From JAOAIV01 sp038849555 (lineage in GTDB: Archaea > Thermoproteota > Bathyarchaeia > Bathyarchaeales > Bathycorpusculaceae): a DNA stretch of 14,180 nt. The DNA is taken from the NCBI GenBank assembly GCA_038849555.1, contig JAWCMT010000038.1, positions 1-14,180 of the forward strand. The letters are read 5' to 3'. The notes beneath the pieces were generated by a model. That model was not told where the DNA came from. It worked only from the letters and a program-made list of their open reading frames with translations, and did no database searches. The translations under genes were made by a program, and so were the position numbers. This document shows positions 1 through 4,306 of the stretch, in pieces. Every line of letters begins with the position of its first letter. The stretch's first letter is position 1.

Positions 1-217
1 AATCAGAGCCGAACGCAAAGAAGAAAAAGAAGAAAAACGTAGAAACTACATTCACCGTGAAAGAGCCTACTCATCCATACAAAGATACATTGCCTTCCCA
101 GAGGAGGTCATACCTGCAAAGGCCGAAGGATCAATGAAGGACGGCGTGCTTGAGCTAAAGGTTCCAAAGAAAGAGCCAAAAGCTGCTGAGACGCCGCACA
201 AGGTTGAACTAAAGTGA
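1..217 (+). CDS. hsp20: Hsp20 family small heat shock protein, C-terminal part
   Basis: The frame is open from base 2 to the TGA at 215-217 and gives 71 residues; the start lies outside the window. The text YIHRERAYSSIQRYIAFPEE, followed by AEGSMKDGVLELKVPKKEP, is the second half of the alpha-crystallin domain: the ERAYSSFQR-type strand and the GVL.L.VPK final strand. The tail carries VEL, which can act as the I/V-x-I/V/L hook that binds neighbouring subunits. Small heat shock proteins are ATP-independent holdases in the cytoplasm that keep unfolding proteins soluble. It uses TGA as a normal stop, which matters for the UGA seen later in this window. A T7 run follows after 19 bases. The regulator gene downstream may control it. 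Confidence 0.93.
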   Translation, partial: IRAERKEEKEEKRRNYIHRERAYSSIQRYIAFPEEVIPAKAEGSMKDGVLELKVPKKEPKAAETPHKVELK

Positions 218-236
218 AATCGTCCACCTTGCCCAA

Positions 237-243
237 TTTTTTT
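237..243 (+). terminator. Poly-T termination site after hsp20
   Basis: Seven consecutive T on the plus strand lie 20 bases after the hsp20 stop. Archaeal RNA polymerase ends transcription at such T runs without needing a hairpin. It would separate hsp20 from the regulator gene that starts at 254 or 266. Confidence 0.45.
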
Positions 244-265
244 CTGTTAACGCGTGGTGAAAACG

Positions 266-925
266 ATGGTTAATTCTTCTCAAATTGACGCTATACTTAC
301 AGCGATTGAAAATCCGATTAGGCGAAGAATAATTAAACGCCTAAGCCAAGAGCCCAGCTACCCACTTGAAATAGCCAAGGAGCTAGGCATAGGACAGCAG
401 CTTGTTGCAGCACATCTAGCCATGATGGAACGCTACGGCATTGTCTCCTCCAGCCTAGAAGATAGCCCATACGGTCCTAAGCGCAGACTCTACTTCCTGA
501 ACAGATCAGCATGCGTGACAATTAGTTTTGGACCTCACCTTTACAACGAGCAAGTTTTCGCTTTCGAAAGCTTACCAAACAATCTACCCAGAGATTACGA
601 AGCTCTTTTGCGCAGAATTAGCGAATCTGAGCAAACTGAAAGCTTGGAGAATTTAGCTAAGCTTATAGCAGATATAGATAAAGAAATCGCAGAAATCGAG
701 AATGAAAAGACTGCGCTACTTTACATTAGAAATCTCGCTATGAAAAAAGTCGCTGACATATTCAATGCCCAAGCAAGGTCAACAGTCGAAAAGAGGATTC
801 TATATTTCCTGCTGGATGAAAAATGTGAGGACATCGAGAAAATCTCAACAGATCTAAACTTGAGAGAAGCGGTGATACGGGAAACACTGAAGAAACTGAA
901 AAGCGAAATATCCTTAAACCCATAA
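266..925 (+). CDS. ArsR-like winged-helix regulator with second C-terminal HTH
   Basis: Residues about 5-80 form a winged helix: IENPIRRRIIKRLSQEP (helix 1), PLEIAKELGIGQQLVAAHLA (helix-turn-helix), then YGIVSSS and a basic wing KRRLYFL. This is the HTH_20/ArsR-like fold common in archaeal regulators. Residues about 115-165 are charged and helical (KEIAEIENEKTALLYIRNL), probably a dimerising coiled coil. The last 45 residues (VEKRILYFLL, then EKISTDLNLREAVIRETLKK) look like a second HTH. I chose ATG 266 because GGTGA stands at 256-260, a good ribosome binding site; the frame is open further, with GTG codons at 254 and 257. The place right after hsp20 recalls the archaeal heat-shock regulator Phr, but that role is an inference. 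No metal-binding cysteine pair is visible. Confidence 0.85.
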   Translation: MVNSSQIDAILTAIENPIRRRIIKRLSQEPSYPLEIAKELGIGQQLVAAHLAMMERYGIVSSSLEDSPYGPKRRLYFLNRSACVTISFGPHLYNEQVFAFESLPNNLPRDYEALLRRISESEQTESLENLAKLIADIDKEIAEIENEKTALLYIRNLAMKKVADIFNAQARSTVEKRILYFLLDEKCEDIEKISTDLNLREAVIRETLKKLKSEISLNP

Positions 926-979
926 CCAATCAGTCACTGCAAAAGCGAGGCGTAAAATGCCTTTACCTGCTGATTAGGG

Positions 980-985
980 TTTTTT
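980..985 (+). terminator. Poly-T termination site after regulator gene
   Basis: Six T follow AGGG about 55 bases after the regulator's TAA, in the short gap before the convergent DUF1614 gene. It fits an archaeal T-tract terminator for the plus strand. Confidence 0.35.
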
Positions 986-990
986 AGGCG

Positions 991-1686
991 TCAAAGTCCT
1001 ACGAGAAGCACAGCAATTATGCCGCTTAGAAAAACTCCGTCGAACGTTCCGGCGCCGCCTATGCTGGCTATTGGTGCGCCGAGTTTAGGTATGCTACCCA
1101 AGTTTAACAGATCCGCGCCTATAAGTGTGCCAAGTACGCCTGAAACGTAAGCGATTATATGTGGTTGAACAGGCGACAGAAAAAGAGCCATAGCCGCAGC
1201 GGCTAACGGTGGAAGAAAGGCGGGAGTAACTATGCCTACGCCTTTTACAGGCCTTGCTACAGCATACGTGAAGAGGGCAACTATTGCTACGCCGAGTAAG
1301 CTGTAGAACATTATTAAGGGTTCAGCTTTGCTAAGCAAATAGAGGCTAACAGCTGAGGGTATTAGCGCACCTCCGACGTTAATTGCAACCGTAGTAATCG
1401 CTGTTTCGTATTCCACGTAGGGAACTCTATAAGTCATCCACAAGTATCTCACGTATTCTTCCCGTATTATTGGCACCACAGCCTTAATTTTTATTAGCGG
1501 AATATTGATGGTGCTTCCAAACAGGGTGCACGCCAAGATTAGGAATATAGTAATGGGTGTGAAACCAATGTTCGCGAACGCAACGCTGACTGCGCCTAGG
1601 AAGATTAGACCGGTCACGAATATTATAAGCAACAGGAGAATGGCGAAAAATCGGGTGCTGTGATGAAAATAAATTGTTCTGCCCAT
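991..1686 (-). CDS. DUF1614 family membrane protein
   Basis: A polytopic membrane protein of 231 residues with about six to seven hydrophobic segments. Two conserved blocks identify the family: GSTINIPLIKIK after the second segment, and near the end ADLLNLGSIPKLGAPIASIG followed by GAGTFDGVFLSGI. DUF1614 is widespread in archaea and some bacteria and has no assigned biochemical role. I prefer ATG 1686: a TATA-like box sits about 27 bases upstream, so the transcript would be nearly leaderless, and AGGT lies about 10 bases upstream. The open frame also allows a TTG start at 1695, which would add three residues. It converges with the regulator gene, so it is its own transcription unit. Confidence 0.88.
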   Translation of the reverse strand: MGRTIYFHHSTRFFAILLLLIIFVTGLIFLGAVSVAFANIGFTPITIFLILACTLFGSTINIPLIKIKAVVPIIREEYVRYLWMTYRVPYVEYETAITTVAINVGGALIPSAVSLYLLSKAEPLIMFYSLLGVAIVALFTYAVARPVKGVGIVTPAFLPPLAAAAMALFLSPVQPHIIAYVSGVLGTLIGADLLNLGSIPKLGAPIASIGGAGTFDGVFLSGIIAVLLVGL

Positions 1687-1700
1687 ATATTGCAACCTAC

Positions 1701-1732
1701 AGTGTTAAAATTATTGTCTTTTAGTTAACACT
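1701..1732 (-). promoter_or_regulatory. Inverted repeat over the DUF1614 TATA box (candidate operator)
   Basis: AGTGTTAA at 1701-1708 is repeated perfectly as its reverse complement TTAACACT at 1725-1732. The 16-base spacer puts the arm centres 24 bases apart, close to two helical turns. Read on the minus strand, the TATA-like TAATTTTAAC (1708-1717) lies inside and its centre is about 27 bases before ATG 1686. This geometry suits a dimeric regulator that blocks promoter access. The regulator is unknown. Confidence 0.45.
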
Positions 1733-1915
1733 TTTGCTCCTTTTCTTCATTTTACGCTTAAGTTTGCGCGGAGGCAGTGATGAAAGTAAAGGGGTAGAAA
1801 AATTTGCAGGCGACAAATGCACACTAATCTTTGATAGTATAATTATAATTTTAGAAACAGGATTGCTAAATTTTCTAAGAATAAGCATTCGTAAGGTGCA
1901 GCCAAAAGGATGCTG

Positions 1916-2302
1916 CTATGTCATGCATTCAATCATCTTGGCGCATGTTAGGCATTCTTCGGGTATGGGCGTGTTTTTTGGTCTCTGCTTTAAATAGCCT
2001 AAGTGATGCGAACAACCAAAAGTCTCTTCGCGTTTTTCTTCAATCGCAATCTCGAGTTTCTGGGCGGGTGCTTCTTCTTGTTTTTCTTCTTCTGTTTCTT
2101 CGACTTCTATGGTTTTGCCGGCTTCGATTTTGGTTACTTTGGAGAGGCATCTGGGGCAAGCGTAGTATTCTTCTATGAGGTAGCCTGAAGAGATTACGGC
2201 GAAAATTGGTGTTGCAAATTCCTTGTTGCAGGTGGTGCATCTGATGGTTTCAGATAGCAGGGAATTGTTGCTTTCAAACTTTGTGCTGAGGGTTTTTTCC
2301 AT
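1916..2302 (-). CDS. Double zinc-ribbon-like protein with acidic linker
   Basis: A soluble protein of 128 residues in three parts. Residues 20-55 carry C22-x2-C25 and C49-x2-C52, a zinc ribbon. Residues 60-93 are an acidic, Glu-rich linker (EVEETEEEKQEEAP). Residues 95-128 carry a second cluster of Cys and His: GCSHHLGYLKQRP, then ECLTCAKMIECM, with C97, H99, H100, C117, C120 and C126. The tail resembles a short conserved module seen at the end of other archaeal proteins; it could bind zinc or iron-sulphur, but that is inference. ATG 2302 is preceded by GGGA, and a TATA-like box lies near 2347-2357. No biochemical role is known to me. Plus-strand ORFs over it are shadows of the low-complexity linker. 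Confidence 0.82.
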   Translation of the reverse strand: MEKTLSTKFESNNSLLSETIRCTTCNKEFATPIFAVISSGYLIEEYYACPRCLSKVTKIEAGKTIEVEETEEEKQEEAPAQKLEIAIEEKREETFGCSHHLGYLKQRPKNTPIPEECLTCAKMIECMT

Positions 2303-2345
2303 TTTATTTCCCTTTTTTCTGAAATAGATTAAGTATCAAATGTTA

Positions 2346-2358
2346 ATATTTAATAAAC
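2346..2358 (-). promoter_or_regulatory. TATA-like box of the zinc-ribbon gene
   Basis: On the minus strand the sequence reads TTTATTAAATATT, a strong archaeal TATA-type stretch. Its centre is about 50 bases before ATG 2302, giving a predicted leader of some 20-25 bases that contains the GGGA ribosome binding site. Confidence 0.4.
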
Positions 2359-2434
2359 CTTTTTGGGAAACTGCACAACAAAAATACACAAAGGCATAGC
2401 CGCCACAAACTCAGCCCTTTGGCGTACCGCAAAC

Positions 2435-2440
2435 AAAAAA
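2435..2440 (-). terminator. T6 terminator after tRNA-Val
   Basis: On the minus strand six T follow directly after the discriminator base of tRNA-Val, the usual end of an archaeal tRNA transcript. Confidence 0.55.
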
Positions 2441-2514
2441 TGGGCCGGGCCGGATTCGAACCGACGATCTTCGCCGCGTGAGGGCGACGTCCTAGCCAGC
2501 TAGACTACCGGCCC
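2441..2514 (-). tRNA. tRNA-Val (CAC)
   Basis: Seventy-four bases fold into a full cloverleaf on the minus strand: acceptor GGGCCGG with CCGGCCC, D stem GTCT with GGAC, anticodon stem TCGCC with GGCGA, loop CTCACGC with anticodon CAC at 2480-2478, T arm GTCGG-TTCGAAT-CCGGC, discriminator A. CAC reads the valine codon GUG. CCA is not encoded, so it is added after transcription. No intron is seen. Confidence 0.96.
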
Positions 2515-2550
2515 AAGTGACCTGCTGAATCTCAATTACTAATTCGCCCT

Positions 2551-2560
2551 TCATAAAACC
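2551..2560 (-). promoter_or_regulatory. TATA-like box of tRNA-Val
   Basis: GGTTTTATGA on the minus strand is centred about 41 bases before the tRNA 5' end, matching the spacing of the box seen for tRNA-Phe in this window. Confidence 0.4.
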
Positions 2561-2604
2561 TTTCCCTAAAAACACTCAAAAAGAAAAATAAAAGGTGCAC
2601 GGTA

Positions 2605-2739
2605 ATGCGCCGAACACGCAAGAACGAAGAGCTGAAAGAACCACATAAGCACGAAGGCTTCCTGCTATTCCTATGCTTCCTATCCAGCGCGTTAATAGGA
2701 TATATTTTAACGCATTACTTCACCGTTTTTGGCGCTTAG
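2605..2739 (+). CDS. Small single-span membrane protein (44 residues)
   Basis: ATG 2605 to TAG 2739 encodes 44 residues. The first 17 are strongly polar and basic (MRRTRKNEELKEPHKHEG); then comes one hydrophobic span of about 25 residues (FLLFLCFLSSALIGYILTHY). That predicts an N-in, single-pass protein by the positive-inside rule. AAGGTG stands at 2592-2597, a suitable ribosome binding site. Its stop overlaps the stop of the minus-strand gene 2736-2894, so the two genes share bases 2736-2739. Short archaeal single-span proteins often assist larger membrane complexes, but no partner is visible here and I do not assign a role. Confidence 0.62.
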   Translation: MRRTRKNEELKEPHKHEGFLLFLCFLSSALIGYILTHYFTVFGA

Positions 2740-2894
2740 CTTAGAACAACCACGCTTTTCACTTCTTTAACCCATGGTGCAGGCACTGCCTCTGCTCTAA
2801 GCCACGCAAGCATTTCCGCCGCAATTGTACTGTTAGAGAATATGCGGCTTTCATCAACTAATTCAACAGTGACAATTGCCTTTTTCTTTTTCAT
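2736..2894 (-). CDS. Small conserved-looking hypothetical protein (52 residues)
   Basis: The frame is open upstream to 2927, but ATG 2894 is preceded by a very strong ribosome binding site, GGAGGGGGAGTT, so the real protein should be the 52-residue form. It begins MKKKKAIVTVELVDES, has a central helix STIAAEMLAWLRAEA, and ends with WVKEVKSVVVLS. The pattern beta-alpha-beta with the PWVK turn suggests a small compact alpha/beta protein. I do not recognise a named family. It ends tail to tail with the 44-residue membrane protein on the other strand. Confidence 0.72.
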   Translation of the reverse strand: MKKKKAIVTVELVDESRIFSNSTIAAEMLAWLRAEAVPAPWVKEVKSVVVLS

Positions 2895-3051
2895 AACTCC
2901 CCCTCCAAACACAACTAAAACAAGCATCCATTAATTAAATAATGTTTCGTTTTCTAAATAATTCATCTTCCGAATTAAGAAAAACTCAGAAACTGACCGA
3001 GAACAGAACATCATTAAACTAAACCTAACATGCTCCAAAAGCAATCAGAAA

Positions 3052-3060
3052 ACTTTAAAA
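3052..3060 (+). promoter_or_regulatory. TATA-like box of tRNA-Phe
   Basis: ACTTTAAAA is centred about 40 bases upstream of the tRNA-Phe 5' end, which predicts a start of transcription some 13 bases before the mature end. The element also lies inside the read-through ORF on the other strand, one reason to doubt that ORF's C-terminal part. Confidence 0.5.
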
Positions 3061-3095
3061 CACCTCGCATCATCTTGAAAAGAGTGATAAACACC

Positions 3096-3169
3096 GCCGA
3101 GGTAGCTCAGCCTGGGAGAGCGCTCGGCTGAAGACCGAGTTGTCGCCGGTTCAAACCCGGCCCTCGGCA
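3096..3169 (+). tRNA. tRNA-Phe (GAA)
   Basis: Seventy-four bases form a full cloverleaf: acceptor GCCGAGG with CCTCGGC, D stem GCTC with GAGC, anticodon stem CTCGG with CCGAG, loop CTGAAGA with anticodon GAA at 3130-3132, T arm GCCGG-TTCAAAC-CCGGC, discriminator A. CCA is not encoded and no intron is present. The accessory island begins directly at its 3' end, the position where archaeal elements commonly integrate. Confidence 0.97.
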
Positions 3170-3445
3170 CTAAACCTTCTTTCAGAAAAGAAGCTTTACC
3201 GAGAAAAGAAGAGCTTGTTTCTGAAGCGTTTTCTGTTTTTCGAGCTTCTATATAGTTTAGAATGCTTGAAAGCGACTCCTCAAAGATTTTTGAGAGGTTT
3301 AGCTTGCTTTTCTTAGCTTTTTTCACTAAATTTTTAGGAAGATAAAGGCCCACCGTTGTTTTTGCTTCTGAGTTTCTATGAGATTTTCCTCGAGGAAATT
3401 TGTTTAAACTCCTCAGGAATTTAAGTTCAAATCCGCCTCACTCAT
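3170..3445 (-). pseudogene. Ribbon-helix-helix (antitoxin/repressor-like) gene, frameshifted
   Basis: Reading from ATG 3445, after GAGGAG inside the end of the nuclease gene, gives MSEADLNLNS and then a TGA at 3415-3413. One base restored there leads into a second frame: LRSLNKFPRGKSHRNSEAKT, then TVGLYLPKNLVKKAKKSK and LNLSKIFEESLSSILNY. The core TTVGLYLPKNL...LNLSKIFEESL is a ribbon-helix-helix fold: one DNA-contacting strand and two helices, as in CcdA- or VapB-like antitoxins. The C-terminal frame does not stop before the tRNA but runs on to 3045 through antisense tRNA-Phe, translating as VPRAGFEPATTRS, a typical tRNA artefact. The in-frame GTG at 3353 would cut into the DNA-binding strand, so it is a poor start. 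Expected role: DNA-binding repressor of this mini-operon. Confidence 0.65.
3379..3430. repeat. Degenerate direct repeat, copy 1
   Basis: This 52-base stretch matches 3802-3854 at 43 of 53 aligned positions with a single one-base gap. In both copies it encodes, on the minus strand, the N-terminal region of a small protein with the pattern LNLNSL. The one-base gap is what puts copy 1 out of frame. Confidence 0.6.
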
Positions 3446-3448
3446 GCG

Positions 3449-3718
3449 TTATCGCTCCTCATCATTCTCAATACGAAACACTTCAACTTGGAATCCCATT
3501 TCTTCTAATTTCTTATGCATTTGTTTTTGCCATGAGTGAATTTTATGCCTCCCACCTTTAACTTCAACAAAAAACTGAATTTCCCTGTCTTTAAGAACGA
3601 TTAAGTCAGGAAAACCCTTCCTGTTTATGTTTAAGACTTGGTAACCTTGCTTCTTATAGTATTCAACCGCTTTTTCCTCAGTAAGTTTGCCAAGAGTTTC
3701 ACTAGAAAATTTGTTCAT
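3449..3718 (-). CDS. PD-(D/E)XK nuclease, VRR-NUC-like
   Basis: A complete 89-residue protein. GKLTEEKAVEYYKKQGYQV forms the first helix with E15; GFPDLIVL holds the catalytic D38, and FVEVKGG holds E52 and K54. HSWQKQMHKKLEEMGFQVEV gives the final helix and strand with a Q64. This is the full metal-dependent PD-(D/E)XK core and nothing else, about the size of stand-alone VRR-NUC domains of phages and archaeal elements. Proteins of this kind cut structured or junction DNA; the substrate here is not evident. ATG 3718 has GAAGGA just before it and overlaps the end of the CxxC gene by 17 bases, so the two should be translated together. It is the only member of the minus-strand mini-operon, besides the CxxC gene, that is intact. 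Confidence 0.85.
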   Translation of the reverse strand: MNKFSSETLGKLTEEKAVEYYKKQGYQVLNINRKGFPDLIVLKDREIQFFVEVKGGRHKIHSWQKQMHKKLEEMGFQVEVFRIENDEER

Positions 3719-3869
3719 GTTCCTTCACTATATTTCCGCATTCTTTACAATATTGAGATATAGAAAAGCCTCGAAAAAATACATTATCTTCAGCGCATTC
3801 CTGAGATTTTCTTTGGATAAATTTGCTTAAACACTTCAAGGAATTTAAATTCAACCACTCGTTATTCAT
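3702..3869 (-). CDS. CxxC mini-protein (55 residues) in nuclease operon
   Basis: ATG 3869 to TAG 3702 encodes 55 residues, beginning MNNEWLNLNSLKCLSKFIQR and ending QYCKECGNIVKEHEQIF. The Y-C-x2-C-G knuckle is half of a zinc ribbon; a dimer or a partner would have to complete it. AAAGGTG stands 8 bases before the ATG. The start overlaps the stop of the broken ORF upstream (ATGA arrangement) and the end overlaps the nuclease start, so it sits in a coupled series. Its N-terminal 20 residues match those reconstructed for the ribbon-helix-helix gene (LNLNSL+xLxKFxxxKS). I do not know a named family. Confidence 0.6.
   Translation of the reverse strand: MNNEWLNLNSLKCLSKFIQRKSQECAEDNVFFRGFSISQYCKECGNIVKEHEQIF
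3802..3854. repeat. Degenerate direct repeat, copy 2
   Basis: Second copy of the repeat at 3379-3430, here within the intact CxxC mini-protein gene and in frame. The copies lie about 420 bases apart and flank the nuclease gene. Confidence 0.6.
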
Positions 3870-3991
3870 GACGTAGCACCTTTACGTTCTTCAGTCAATG
3901 GTTCTAACAATCTTTGGAAACGCTGTCTTTCATCTTCTTATGTTTCTTCCCAAATAATGTATCCAAAAATTTGTCGTGCCTTAAATATCAT
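3866..3991 (-). pseudogene. Small charged protein gene with internal stop
   Basis: ATG 3991 to TGA 3866 is 42 codons with one internal TAA at 3940-3938. Read through it, the product is MIFKARQIFGYIIWEET, stop, EDERQRFQRLLEPLTEERKG and ATS. Both halves are plausible protein: an aromatic helix then a charged helix. The ATG overlaps the stop of the ORF before it and the TGA overlaps the ATG of the CxxC gene, so it belongs to the coupled series. A single change (for example AAA to TAA) would explain the break. No family assigned. Confidence 0.5.
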
Positions 3992-4135
3992 ATTAGGATT
4001 TCTTCCCGTGGAAACTTGAATATACTACGTTTTATATGAGTTAACAAATCTTGCTCTTTTTTCCAGTCGCCAAATGCCGGAAGAAATCCCTTTAGTCTGG
4101 CTTCTAAGAGTTTTTGGCCTTTCTTCTTTCGTCAC
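3988..4135 (-). pseudogene. First ORF of the mini-operon, frameshifted near its start
   Basis: A start at GTG 4135 (MTKEE) needs one frameshift around 4119-4126 to enter the better frame KGQKLLEARLKGFLPAFGDW, KKEQDLLTHIKRSIFKFPRE and EILI, which ends at the TGA 3990-3988 that overlaps the next ATG. The second frame has strongly biased, protein-like composition; the upstream frame has three stops before it. Length would be about 49 residues. The precise N terminus is uncertain and no family is assigned. Confidence 0.4.
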
Positions 4136-4291
4136 TCTTTTTATTATTTCTTTTCGGCTTTTATCATTTTGAGTGTGCAGAATCGGTTCATGGTCATCTT
4201 TGGCCCCTCATATTTGTTTAGGCTGTCCAAGTGTTGTTAATGATCCCTTCGTGCATAATTTTATATTGCAAATCTCAGAAGGAACGAGGAT
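4136..4291. promoter_or_regulatory. Divergent intergenic region with TATA-like box for the ATPase gene
   Basis: This stretch separates the minus-strand mini-operon from the plus-strand ATPase gene. TTTATATT at 4260-4267 is a good TATA-type box; its centre predicts a transcript beginning near 4289, just before ATG 4292. AGGAACGAGG at 4280-4289 could serve as ribosome binding site for ATG 4292 if transcription begins slightly earlier. No clear box for the minus-strand operon was found. Confidence 0.4.
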
Positions 4292-4306
4292 ATGGTGATA
4301 AATTAA

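Noticed and set aside
1734..2188. Plus-strand open frames at 1734-1997, 1918-2178 and 2003-2188.
   Set aside because: They lie mostly antisense to the zinc-ribbon gene; the Phe/Leu-rich text is the reverse of the Glu-rich linker, and no start signals are seen.
3421..3437. T-arm-like text GTTCAAATCCG as a second attachment site copied from tRNA-Phe; a similar one lies near 8371-8382.
   Set aside because: The match is limited to about ten bases around the universal T loop and lacks the acceptor part; at 3421 it is explained by the coding repeat.
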